A DNA stretch of 64,000 bases, taken from NCBI GenBank assembly GCA_963575745.1, contig CAUYUJ010005669.1, positions 897,628 to 961,627 of the forward strand. Reading direction: 5' to 3'. The notes below the pieces were generated by a model. The model worked only from the letters and a program-made list of their open reading frames with translations, searched no databases and had not been told where the DNA came from. This DNA is from Prorocentrum cordatum. Taxonomy: Eukaryota; Sar; Dinophyceae; Prorocentrales; Prorocentraceae. A program made the translations under genes and the position numbers. How positions within the stretch are numbered: position 1 is the first letter of the stretch; the number at the start of each line of letters is the position of its first letter. Below are positions 45,961 through 56,770 of the stretch, in pieces.

Positions 45961-46355
45961 AACTTGATATGTTACACCTCCCTGGGGATATCCGACATGC
46001 TATGTTACAGCTCCCTGGGATATCTCACATGCTATGTAGGAGCTGCGTGGGAGCTCTAACATGGTATGTTCGAGCTCCCAGGGAGCTCAAACATCCTCTA
46101 GCATGCCACGTTAGAGCTCCATGGGAGCTCTAACATGGTATGTTAGAGCTCCAATGGAGCTCTAACACCCTCTAACATGCCATGTTAGAGCTCCCAGGGG
46201 AGCTCTAACATCATGTAGCATGCCATGTTAGAGCTCCAGGTGAGCTCTAACATGGCATGTTAGAGCTCCAATGTAGCTCTAACATCCCCTAACCTGCCAT
46301 GTTAGAGCCCCATGGGAGCTCTAGCATGGCATTAGAGCTCCATGGGAGCTCTTAT
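45961..46355. repeat. AGAGCTCC/GGAGCTCT palindromic satellite, patch E
   Basis: About twelve units. It lies directly upstream (minus sense) of the S24/S26-like gene and directly downstream of the Lys/Gly-rich frame at 46356. Confidence 0.9.
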
Positions 46356-46560
46356 CAGACGGGGGGGGGGGGTACTACAGCTAGCCCAGATTTGGCTGGT
46401 CTGACCTGGCGCCCTTTGCCCTTGCCCTTGCGCGCGTCGTCGTTGCCCTTGCCCTTGGCGCCCTTGCCCTTGCCGCCATTGCCGACCATCTGCGCTGTTG
46501 CAGCTGGGCGGGCTTGGAACAGCGCGCGCGCGGCGCGCGGGCAGAGTAGGGAGTCGAGCC
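46356..46560 (-). CDS. Lys/Gly-rich C-terminal coding fragment
   Basis: The minus frame reads ARPAATAQMVGNGGKGKGA, then KGKGNDDARKGKGKGRQVRP and ends at 46356. The KGKG repeats and the ordered end look like the basic tail of a nuclear protein. Upstream (46560-47100) the frames are proline/arginine rich and I cannot extend it. Confidence 0.3.
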
Positions 46561-47129
46561 GACAGCTACGGAGACGAGGGAGACAGAGAGAGGGAGAGAG
46601 AGATCCCCAAAGTTTTCGGATGAGATCACTGCAGAGGTTTCGATGGGGATGGGAAGGTTGAACTGTCTCAGCTGCGGCAAAAGGGGGGGGGGGATCATCG
46701 CTCTGGAGGTTTCGATGGAGATCGCTCGCATGCACGCGAACACGTAGGTGGACTGGGGGCTGGGCTGGACAAGTGCGGTGGAAGACGGCCTCGTCGCTAC
46801 TCCTGCCTCGTCCTGCTCCCCCCTCCTCCTTCAGCCCCATCACCCCCCTCGTCCCCCTCCTCCTGAGGGCGGCCCTGGGCGCCCGATGCTTCCCACCCCC
46901 GCCCCCCCACCCTCGCCACCGACAACCGCCGCCACGGGCAACCGCAGCCCCCCCCCCATCGGCGACCTTCAGGTCCCCAGCGGCGCGCAGCGCCGTGCCC
47001 ACTGAGGGGCGCAGGGGGCGGCACGGGGAGGGAGGGAGTCTGGAAGAGGAGGGAGGTAAGGTCGGACGACGTTGGGAGGCGCTCTTTTTCAACCAAACTG
47101 GCACGATCGCAATCTACGGGACGGGCTAC

Positions 47130-50100
47130 TTACTCACGCTGTTCAGCCTTGGTGCCCGGGCACAGTGCTTCAACCGTCGCGTCGAAACGCAGAACCCAGT
47201 TCCTCGGGCTGTTGTAGAGCTGTTTGACGGCTTTGTCGACACCCGCTTCTCCCCCCGAGCGGCACATCACGCAAGTTCGCTGCACCAGGCGGGGATTGGC
47301 CTGCTTCATGAAGAACTTGCAGAGCTTCCTGGGGCTCTTGCAATAGATCACACACCCACTCGGCGTCTGGGCACGCGCTCGCAAAACGCGGGGCAGTGTA
47401 GGCAGGTCTTCCGCGAAAGCCTCTGTTACAGCCACGTGGTAGCTCTTGCTCGAGTTCCGAAGCTTCTCCGTGTACTGGGTGCCTTTTGGAGAATCCCCCC
47501 GCGCAAAGTCAGTCGGCGCTGTGGAAAAAAAAACAAACTCCCGTGAACGCTGCTACAATCTGGGCGGCGATGCAATAGTCGGTGCCAGCTGCTGCAGCCG
47601 AGACTACGCTCCCCTTCCCCTTGGCCGTATGACGGGCAAGGTAGTCCAGGAAGTCCACCGGGTCGTGAAACGCCTTGAAACGCAAGCGCTGCGCCTTGTT
47701 GCGAGCGCCCAGATCTACCATGCGAGCCAGCATGGGCCCAGCGGGGCGCGGGGGGGGCAGCAAGCAAGCGTCGCGGCCCGCAGCTGGCCTGGCACTGCGC
47801 AGGACTTTCTTCTCTCGCGTGCTCCTGGCCTTGGCGGCGGCCTTCGCCCCTCCAAGATTGCGCTCTCGGATCTTGGCCTCCCGCTTGGCGACGGCGGCGA
47901 CGACTTTTGCAGCGGGCCCGACTGGATCTGCGCCGCTCGCCTGGGCCGCCTCCTGAGCCAGCGTAGCGAGATCGGGGGCGCCCTCCGCGAGAAGGCGGGC
48001 GCGCTTGCTCGGGGAAGCGGCCGCCATGGCGTCGACGGCAGCTGCTCGTCTGCGCCCGAAGCCTACCTCTGTCCGACGTGCTGCCCCAGGCTCCCGCGCG
48101 CTTCCCTTGTCGCGCCCCCCGGCCCTCCTCAGCGGCGCGATCTTCCCCTGCGCGACCTCGTGTAGCTTGACCACATGCCTGTACCAACGACTGGCGGCAG
48201 AGCTCTCGTTGTCGCCCAGCCACGCGCGCAGCAACCTGCTGGAGGGCGCCTGGTCCACGAGCGTGCACTCCTCGACGGACACGTCGAGGAGCCGCGCCCT
48301 CTCGGGGCAATGCACCTCCGAGAAACGGCGGAATCGCCTCTCCACGTTGCCCGTGCTCGTTTTCCATACAAGGAAGAGCTCCACGAGGCGACGGCCGCTG
48401 GGGGGCTCGGGCCACTCCACCGCAGCGCGGCCCCAAGCCTGCCGCGTGGTGCCCCCGTCTCGATGATGCACCTCGGCACGCGGCAACATTCGCCGCAGCT
48501 GGGGGATTGCCTCCTGCTCGGGGAGGTCTGCCGTCTGGCAGATGCGCTTCAAACAGGCCTCGGCTTCTGTTGCATGCTCTGTCGCAGACAGGGACAGGGG
48601 GGAAGGCAAGCGAAAGGCTGTAAATGCGTGCAACCAAGAATGCTCTGGCCGATACAGCTTCACGTTCTCCTTCACATTGGCCACGGTCCCCTGCGATCGT
48701 CGAAGAGCCGCGTGGACGGCTTCGCGGGCTCGGGGCCCCGTTCCCCAATCGCCGATACCAGCGGTCTGGGCGCCAGTGCCGCGCGCGAACCGCTTCGTGC
48801 CCTTCAGAAACTTGCGGGTGGCGCCAGTAAACGTGTTGGGGGCGCCCAGAATATTCCCCTGGACGAGCACTGTATCCAGCTTGGAGAGGAAAGCGGCGGC
48901 CCTGGATTGAACGCTGGCAGCGTCGGGGTTGCTCTTGTCCCCGGTGGCGACCCAGGAGTAGTGCTCCGCGCTCAAGTCGGCCAGCAGCCCCCCCAGGAGC
49001 AGGCGCGAACTGTTCTCGCCCCCGAGCCCTTTCCAGAATCTGTCGGGCGAGAATGCGCCGATCTTTGTCCTTCCCCTGGGACTCCACTCCGAGCGCCTGG
49101 AAAATGACTTCCCAACGCCGACTTTCTCGTGCTAAGGGCCTCGCCCGACTGTTGGAACGCTGCGGGGCCCAGCCGAAGTTTTTGACGAACGCGGCGCCGT
49201 CTTCCACCAGCTGCTGCTCCCCGAGTGCGTTGCGGAACGCGGTGGAGGTAGTCAAGAACTTGGCCAGACTAGGCGGCTTCTTACCCGTTACCAGCAGCTC
49301 GTCCGTGGCCGTTATTTCGCTGTCTCCTTTCATCGAATTGGCCAGAACCTTCCGGGGCGAGTGAGACCCGCCCCACGCGTGAAACGCCAGCCAAGGGAAC
49401 GTATCTGATGCAGCCAGGGGTGCACTTAGATCCGCCCCATCGCTGCGCCATGCCCGAGTCTCCTGTCGCACATGCCTGTGCAAGTCCCCGTCCAGCTCCC
49501 CGCCTGCCGCCTGGCACGCGCGACAGACGCACTCCTCCGGCATGGGAGCCTTGCCGTCGCAGTCCATGCCCCGCGGGAACTCCCGCATCCCGATCACCCG
49601 ATCCACGATCCAGGGCCCTCTGGGGCCCAGCTGTTCCAGCCAGCCTGCCTTGATACCGTAGCTTGGGAGGAAGTCCAAAGCCTTCGGGATCGACCGCAGC
49701 GCGGTGCCAATTTCGACCTGGTACGCGCGGTCGAGGCCGCCCGCAGCCAAACGAAAAACAGCACCATGTTTGAGGGTCCTCTGCGCGATGATCTTCTCGT
49801 GCTGAGCCATGGTGGTCACCAGCCTTCGGCGCTGCTGACTAGACGCCAAGACTTGGCGGTCGCCCCCAACGAACGCATCCCGCCACGCGTCGAAACTACT
49901 GAAGGAACTGGACGTCTCCAACATTGCACGGGTGGCGACCACTGCGCGGCAACCAGGGCGCTGGTCGGCGGCGCGGACGACGACGGGCGCAGGCGCCACG
50001 GCTGCTGCAGCTGCTGCAGCTGATGCATCCGTTGTGGGGAATACAGACACGGGGAGACCCTGGTGCGCACCTTCCGCTCGAATCCGCTCTTTCCGCGCCG

Positions 50101-50895
50101 CTTCTGCTGCCTGGTGCTCCTCGCGCTGCGCATGGCGCGCGAGGTTTCCCTCGCGTTGGAAAATCCCGGATCCCTGGCCCAGGGTGGATATGCAACGAGC
50201 GCCCTTGAACGCCGAGCAGAACAAGCAGACTGCAAATCTACCACCTACGCATCCTATCCAAGTTTCACTCTTCAGTGTTACTGGATTCGTCGCAGACATC
50301 CTGGCGCACCACTTCTCCTTGTTCTTCCAAAATTTGCAAGCGCCGCAGGTGGAGACGTGCTTTGGGTAGTCGTGGCTGGCGACGTGCCCCTCCAGGGCCA
50401 TGGACAACGAAGGCTGGAACTTCTCGACTACTTTGCTCGGGGCGGCCTTCGCCTTCGCTGTTGCAGCCGCGGCTGCCTCGCTGCTGGAGCCGCTGTCCTC
50501 TTCGGAGCCGCTGTCGGAGCCGCTGTTGGAGCCGCTGTCCTCTTCGGAGCCCGCTGCGTCGGCAACTCCGTCGGCGCCGTCGGCGTCGGACCCTACGTCA
50601 GCATCGGCGTCCGAGCAGTTGCAGCTGCCACGACTTGGCGAAGCTGCCCTCGACGAGGCCGCCGAGGCCGCGCGGCTCGACGGGGCCGCTCTCGACGAGG
50701 CCGCACGGCTCGAGGATGCCGCTCTCGAAGAAACCGCCGCGGCCGCTGTCGAAGGAGCCGCCGAGGGCGCTCTCGAAGAAGCAGGGCTCGGGGAAACCAA
50801 AGGAGAGAGGACGAGGCCGCAGGGCTCGGGGCGGCCGCAGGGCCCAGGGAAACCGAAGGAGGGCTCGGGGAAACCGCAGGAGCGGACGACGACAT
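47130..50895 (-). pseudogene. zinc-finger, hAT-like transposase-related protein, frameshifted
   Basis: After a relict leader-like sequence the ATG at 50895 opens MSSSAPAVSPSPPSVSLGPA. The sequence then shifts into an Ser/Ala repeat and an acidic Gly-Ser region. A Cys/His region follows (CGACKFWKNKEKWCARM; then CLFCSAFKGARC and NLARHAQREEH, about 50130-50330), which resembles a BED-type finger. The main frame continues (GIKAGWLEQLGPRGPWIVDR; FPWLAFHAWGGSHSPRKVLA). Near 49040 it changes frame to SAEHYSWVATGDKSNPDAAS, and later LVELFLVWKTSTGNVERRFR (48375), which recalls the C-terminal dimerisation segment of hAT transposases. A last shift near 47515 leads to QYTEKLRNSSKSYHVAVTEA and a Cys-containing end at 47130. 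The DDE residues are not identified, so hAT is only a suggestion. Confidence 0.45.
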
Positions 50896-50898
50896 TAC

Positions 50899-50917
50899 CT
50901 TGAGCCAAGTCCTACGG
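50899..50917 (-). promoter_or_regulatory. degenerate dinoflagellate spliced-leader-like sequence (relict SL)
   Basis: The minus strand reads CCGTAGGACTTGGCTCAAG, followed by GTA and the ATG at 50895. The dinoflagellate spliced leader begins CCGTAG and ends TTTTGGCTCAAG; here the middle is two bases shorter and differs. Spliced leaders are added to mRNA by trans-splicing, so a genomic copy joined to a coding start suggests insertion of a reverse-transcribed mRNA. Confidence 0.6.
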
Positions 50918-50924
50918 ACCACAA

Positions 50925-51115
50925 TGGTGACGATGGTGATGGTGATGGCGATGCTGATGGTATGGATGGTGATGATGATGCTGCTGATGATGATGATGGG
51001 GATGGTGATGATGGTATGGTGAGGGCGGTTGTGATGGTGATGATGGTGATGGTGAGGATGGCGATTCTGGATGTGATGAGCACCACCATCATCACTATCA
51101 CCATCGCCACCACCA
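50925..51115. repeat. (GATGGT)n and inverted (CACCAT)n array
   Basis: GATGGT/GATGAT units (50925-51075) flip to CACCATCA units (51078-51115), giving a potential long hairpin. Confidence 0.85.
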
Positions 51116-51214
51116 TCAGCACTACGATTTGAGAACCACTAACCACCATCATTACAATCGTCGTCGGCATCAAACAAAAAACACTCAACCAACTCAACCT
51201 AAACCCACCCTAAA

Positions 51215-52205
51215 GACAGCCAGAGTAGTAGTAGTAGTAGTAGTAGTAATAGTAGCAGTAGTACTAGCAACAGCAGTAGTAGTAGTAGTGGTAGTAGTCG
51301 TACTACTACTACTACTCAGATAATTACTTGCGCCTGTAAATACGAGCCACTGAAGACGATACCTACAACTGCGGTGTTCACAACTGCATATGGTTCGGCC
51401 CTTCGCCAGGCGAATGTTTATTAGTGTTGTCACGTTTCCCATGAACAATCGTAGCCTCATTCTTCACATTCACATATTGGAAGTATTGGTTCATTCGTAT
51501 GCTTTCCAGTACTAGTAGTAATGGTAGTAGTAGTCGCAGTAGTGGTAGTAGTAGTAGTAATCGCCATAGTGATCGTAGTAGTAGTGGTAGTAGGAGCAGG
51601 CCGCCGTAATAATAGTAGCAGTCGTCGTCGTCGTCGTGATAGACCCATATGACCGTTACTACTAACTGGAATGTAGTAAGAACACTATAACGAAAACTAG
51701 TATCGTGGTATCATTGATATGGGTGTTAGTATTAGCGGTTTGCTTAAATGCATTCGGGGTAGCAGGAAAACCTAATAGTAGTGCGAATCGTCGCCGACGT
51801 AATCATAATACCACCCACAATAACATGGCACACAATAACCTTTACACCTATAGTAGCAATAGGATTAGCCGTATGGGCGCCAGTCGTAGTAGTAGTAGTA
51901 ATAGTAGTAGTAGTAGTAGTAGTAGTAGTCGTAGTAGTAGTAGTAGTAGTAGCAATGTAATGTAATGACTGTTGTTGCGATTCGCAGTGTGCGTGTTATG
52001 ATGCGTATTATTCGTATCATTAGTCTCCTTCTTCTGGTGCTTACGATTAGTTGTCATCGTAGTCGTAGTAGTCGTCTTCATCCTATGTTTAGTGTTCGCA
52101 TGCTTACTCTCATTAGCAGTATTGGTCATATGTCTTCGCACCATCGCTAACAACGCGTGTATTCGTTGCATGACCAGTATTAATATGATTCGTAGTATTC
52201 TTCGT
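51215..52205. repeat. (TAG/AGT)n arrays and AT-richer degenerate trinucleotide tract
   Basis: Nearly pure TAG arrays at 51220-51318 and 51885-51957 and imperfect ones at 51494-51630 lie in AT-richer DNA of TAT/CGT/ATT triplets. The texture matches 2860-3600. Confidence 0.85.
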
Positions 52206-52261
52206 ATTCGTGTTCCTCCTCCTACTACTCCGCAACCTCCTCGTCCTCCCCGCCCTCCCTC

Positions 52262-52560
52262 TATATCATCCTCCTCCTCACCCGCATTCTCCTCCTCCTC
52301 CTCCTCCTCCTCCTCCTCCTCCTCCCCCGCCGACGTTTCCTTTTCCTCCTCCTCCTCCTTATTCTCATCCTCCTCCTCCTCCTCCTCCTCCTCCTCCCCC
52401 TCCTCCTCCTCCTCCTCGTTCCTTCTCCTCGTCCCCTCGCCTCCCCCTTCCCCCCATCGCCCCTCCCTGCTCATCGCTCTCTGTCCTCCCGTCTCCCTCC
52501 TCCTCCCAGCTCCCCCCTCCTCCCCCCTCCCTCCCGATCGCAACTCCCCCTCCCTCCTCG
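52262..52560. repeat. (CTC)n microsatellite
   Basis: CTC arrays with short interruptions to about 52435, then a C/T-rich tract. Confidence 0.9.
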
Positions 52561-52575
52561 CCATGTCGGAGGGCC

Positions 52576-52860
52576 CTATTGGCGCGCCTCGCCGATGTTG
52601 AGTTCCTCAGCCTCCGCGTCGGCGGCCGTGGCGGCGGCCGCCGCCGTCTTCGCGTCGCCGTCGTCCTCTCCATCGGCCTCGCACTCGACGTCGTCGCCCT
52701 CTTCCTCGGCCTCGTCCTCCACGTCGTCGACACTGTAGCCGAAACCCTCGCCGTCCGCAGCCTACTCCTACTGCTGCTGCACCTGACGCACGGCTGTGAG
52801 GCGTGCTGTAAGCTCTGCGAACCTGGCACGCAAAGCCCTTCGCTCGGTGCAGCTCGACAG
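52576..52860 (-). CDS. acidic C-terminal coding fragment
   Basis: The minus frame reads FAELTARLTAVRQVQQQ (coiled-coil-like). After two TAG triplets near 52765 it continues as GYSVDDVEDEAEEEGDDVEC and AAAAATAADAEAEELNIGEA, with a stop at 52576. The acidic order and regular GAC/GAG/GCC codons look coding. The upstream exon is lost in the CTC-rich DNA on either side. Confidence 0.35.
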
Positions 52861-53024
52861 TTGGTTTGCTGTTCGAGCGCCCACTGCTCCTCCTCCTCCT
52901 CCACCTCCTCCACCACCTTGTGAACGCACTCCGCGACCTCGTCGCCCTCCTCCACCACCTCCCCGTCATCCCACCGACATTCCTCATCCTCCTCCCATTG
53001 CTCATCTCACCCCTGCTCCTCAAT

Positions 53025-53065
53025 CCCCCTCCTCCTCCTCCTCCTCCTCCTCCTCCTCCTCCTCC

Positions 53066-53110
<45 letters not shown>

Positions 53111-53168
53111 GCATCAGCATCAGCATCAGCATCATCATCGTCAGCATCAGCATCAGCATCAGCATCAG

Positions 53169-53226
<58 letters not shown>

Positions 53227-53345
53227 TCCTCTCCTCCTCCTCCTCTCCCCCTCCTCCTCCTCCCCCCTCCTCCTCCCCCCTCCTCCTCCTCCTTCTCCTC
53301 CTCCTCCTCCTCCTCCTCCTCCTCCTCCTCCTCCTCCTCCTCCTA
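53025..53345. repeat. composite (CTC)n-(ATC)n-(ATCAGC)n-(ATC)n-(CTC)n microsatellite
   Basis: CTC (53025-53067), ATC (53067-53110), hexamer ATCAGC (53110-53170), ATC (53170-53226) and CTC (53230-53345). It is symmetrical around the hexamer block. Confidence 0.95.
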
Positions 53346-53459
53346 TTGCTCCTCCAACAACCCCTCCTCCCACCACCACCACCCTCCCCCCAACACCCCC
53401 TCCTACCTCCTCACACCCCCTCCTCCTCCAACGCCCCCTCCTCCTAATCCACCACCTCT

Positions 53460-54700
53460 TTTGACACCTTTGCCTCTGAGCCAGTGTTATAGAAAACCTT
53501 GGCTCACTGCCGCGACGAAAGAAGTCCAAAGTGGGCTGCAACACTGCCCCGACGAGACAGATGAGCATGTTGTGCCCCAAGGGCGTTGACAAGCGGGATA
53601 AACAAATAGTGGACAGGGCGGAGAAGGGAGAGGGAGAGGGAGGAGAAGAAAGAAGGAGGAAGCGTAGGAGGCGGAAGAATCGCCATTTCCTGGGTTGCTA
53701 GACCCCGAAACAGCAGCACGTGCTTCCGTTTTCCAGCACGGATGTTCTGCGTTCGGGCTGCAACGCGGTCACCACCTCTCCTGCACCGCCCTCCCCTCTC
53801 CGCTCCCTTGGCAGACCTTCCTGCACCGATCCCCTCCCCCCTCGTCCCCGCCCTCCTTCCCTTCTTCAGATCGAAACCCGGAACGCAACAAAGCTGGGAT
53901 GAGGTACAGCGGAGGTCAGTCCACAAGAAACCCAACCCTGAGACCCCAGGGCATTCATTGATTTTTGGTGTGGGAACGTCACGCTTCCCATAGCGAAACC
54001 ATCGAAACCCAAGAAACCCAGGGCACCCAGGAGGCAAGCAGGGTGTTTCTTGGCATGGGCCTCCACTGTATCTCAGAGCCAGCGGGTCCAGAAGATGCAA
54101 CGGGCGCTGCGGCTGCTCCAAAGCATTCGAGAACGCCCCGGGTGTACCGGCACGCTCTGAAACCACTACTGTTCGTCCTGCCTGACTTTCTCCCGCCCAC
54201 TTTCCCCTTTTCCACCCCCCTCCCCCCCGTTCCCTCACCGAGGCAGGGCGGGTAATGAGGAGAAAGATGAAGAAGGTGCACAGCAGGAGGGACCGGAAAG
54301 AACGCACGCGGACCCCGAGACCCGAAGTCGCAAAAAAATCAGCCGATCCTTCCGGAGCGTGTGAGGCGTTTTTCAGTTTGAGTCACCGTCGCCACTCCAA
54401 TTTTCCCTGGACGCTCCACCATCGAACAACGTCGCAATCGACTCAAAGTAAACCTCTTCCCTTTGATCCCGTCCCCGTACTGGGGGGGCTAGCAGTGGGG
54501 GGCCCGGGGGTAGGGCCCGATCAAACGGCCCAAGAGAACCTCACCGAGCTGCAAGAGGGGGGACACCAATCGAGTCGAAGGGAAGGCCCTTGATCCCTTC
54601 CCCGCCAAAGGCGGACGGTCCCGGGAGGGGACCGCTTGAGGCAATCCCGGGAGGGGTCTCAGGGGGGGCCCCGAGGCCAACAAGACCCACAAGGGCCCCA
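53460..54700. other. no supported gene
   Basis: Unremarkable sequence. Open frames on both strands lack domains or protein-like continuity. Confidence 0.45.
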
Positions 54701-54712
54701 CGAGGGCTCGTA

Positions 54713-54743
<31 letters not shown>

Positions 54744-54744
54744 G

Positions 54745-54773
<29 letters not shown>
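54713..54773. repeat. (GTC)n microsatellite
   Basis: Twenty GTC units with one GGC interruption. Confidence 0.95.
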
Positions 54774-54775
<2 letters not shown>

Positions 54776-54939
54776 CTTTGAAGGGGTCAGTGGCGCCAGC
54801 CGTAAGGCCTTCCCAATATTTAAAAACACGACCAGAGCCCCGACACAATATCTCTGTGACGCTTGTACAATCGCAGCGATCCGTCAGGGCCACCCGGCCC
54901 CAATCGAGGGGCGAAAAAACGCCTCATTCCACTTCTTCC

Positions 54940-55095
54940 TCCTCCTCCTCCTGCTCCTGCTCCTGATCCTGGTCCTGCTCCTCCTCCTGCTTCTCTTTTT
55001 CCGCCTCCTCCTCCTCCGCCTTCTCCTCCTCCTCCTACTCGTGATCCTTCTCCTCCTCGTCCAAGTCATCCTGTTCCTGCTCCTGCTCCTGCTAA
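54940..55095. repeat. CTCCTG/CTCCTC imperfect repeat
   Basis: Units CTCCTC, CTCCTG and CTGATC in tandem. They lie just beyond the 3' end of the second retrotransposon. Confidence 0.8.
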
Positions 55096-56589
55096 GGTAC
55101 CACCTGGAAGCAAACTCTGGTCGAATCACAACATAATAATGCAATTTCGGCTGCTACGGCTGTGCCGCCAACCCCGTCACACGGCCCCAAGCCCGCCGGG
55201 CCTGGGCGGCAGCCGGGCTGCAACCGAAGGCGACGAGGTCGATGTCAGCAGCGGCCTACTGGGTGATGCGTTCCAGCGCGGCCCGCCACGAGGGGACCAG
55301 CCTGGGGGCCGCCCAAGGATGCAGGCGCCAGCGTGCGTGGCCATGTGCTCCAGGGACTGGACAGCCTCAGCGCCAAGCCGGCCATAGGATTCCACAGCCA
55401 CGGGGAGGACCGCGTTGCGGTAACGCTGGCGCTTGCCCCTGGCTGCCCCGGCAGCCGCGTCCCCCGCCACAGACGCAGCACGCATGTACCGCGCAGCGTG
55501 CGGACATCTGATGGTCACGTCGACGTACAGCGGTTGTACCGAGCCAGGGAACGTGACCACCAACTCGAGGATCGTTTCCTGGACCCTGCCCGTCGGAGTG
55601 AACCGTTCGAGCTCGGTGACGGTTCGCTCGATGTCGACCTCCGCCCGGCACTCCCGGAGCAGGCCGGCGAGGGTCAGCGTCAAGGCGCGGTGCGGTATCA
55701 TTCTGGCCGGGCCCTGCTTTCAGAGTTGCGCGTGCTTGAGGCTTCGATCCAGCTGCTGGCCGCAAACGTCCTCGCAGTCACGACCCTGCGCCGAATCCGG
55801 CACGTCGCCACTGCAGGCGCAGACACTGCGCCGAAGCGCCGCAGCGTGGCAGCCCGGAAGTGCGCCGTAGGGAAGTAATCCGCCAGCTGCGCGGGCATCT
55901 GAACCCAGAAGGCGCCGCGCCCGGGCCGCCAGAGGACAGTAAACCGTCGCACCGCTCTGCACCCAGACTGCCCCAAGGCCGCATGGCCCCAAACGCCTCC
56001 AAATGCCGGGAAATGCGACTGGCAAGTCGCCTCGGCGCCCTCGCTGGCAGGCCGGTTTGCGGGGGCTCGGCGCCGAGGTCATCAACCGCAACGTCAGTCG
56101 CCCATGGGCCTGCTCGGTACTCCGCCGCCGCGTCCCGGGTGAACCTTGCGCCGCCCCGGGCGTCAGCGATGACCCCAGCCGCTTCAAGCCTGCGTTGGGC
56201 GCCTGTGGCGTCCGACTCGCCCGCCCACGTGGGCAGCTGCAGTTGAAGGATGAAAATGGGGGTCGGGCGCAGGGTCCCGGCAATGGTGTCTCTATGGGCC
56301 ATGCAAGGGCGATACATCCTCGATTGATATGCTCGGCGGGGCAACCAATTGAAGCTCCCCGCCTGCACCCATGCGCGAGACTTGAAGGTGAACGAAGCAA
56401 GGAGGCGGGGGGCTCGGGAAAAGGCGACGAAGGCAACGCGCGCCGAGGGCGCAACAAGGGAAGATTGGAGTAAACGAAAGCGGTGAAGTGAGTGTCGAAA
56501 CCTGTCCACCCAATCAGACATGAGGAACACTGCGCCTCACTTATGGGGAGCTGGAGGGCCAGGGAAACATGTAAATTCATATCGTGGGG

Positions 56590-56770
56590 AAAAGCAAAAT
56601 GTGAGTTCACACTTCAGGAAAAGGGAACATGTGAATTCACACTCTGGGAATAATATGTGAATTCACATGTTTGGAAGTTTGTATAGGAATCTGCATGAAG
56701 GGGCCAGAGTGTGAATTCACATTTTGAAAAACAGGATTGGGAAAAAGGAGAATGTGAATTCACATTTTGG
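56590..56770. repeat. six TGTGAATTCACA palindromes
   Basis: The 12-base palindrome TGTGAATTCACA or a close variant occurs near 56600, 56630, 56656, 56710 and 56753, with a diverged copy near 56574, in otherwise A/G-rich DNA. It lies within the interruption of the second retrotransposon. Confidence 0.85.

Larger units (their letters stand above)
25184..50466 (-). repeat. dispersed TGTTNCAG motif, about 36 copies on one strand
   Basis: By eye, plus-strand TGTTNCAG starts at 25184, 27902, 27931, 29250, 29334, 29937, 30757, 30775, 31150, 31161, 32072, 33856, 34325, 39197, 39212, 39244, 39278, 40071, 40587, 41031, 42218, 42251, 42647, 42976, 43250, 43792, 43833, 43904, 43950, 44343, 44730, 45461, 46496, 47424, 49632 and 50459. 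Chance expectation for one strand over this span is one or two. On the coding strand it reads CTGNAACA. Inside genes it is usually in the frame GCT-GNA-ACA (Ala-x-Thr). Its role is unknown. Confidence 0.75.

Noticed and set aside
52900-53600. Long plus and minus frames of poly-His, poly-Ser, poly-Asp and poly-Met
   Set aside because: All are readings of CTC and ATC arrays in different frames.
54000-54300. Plus and minus frames around 54 kb as a gene
   Set aside because: Both strands are open with no domain, no conserved texture and no splice signals; compositional.
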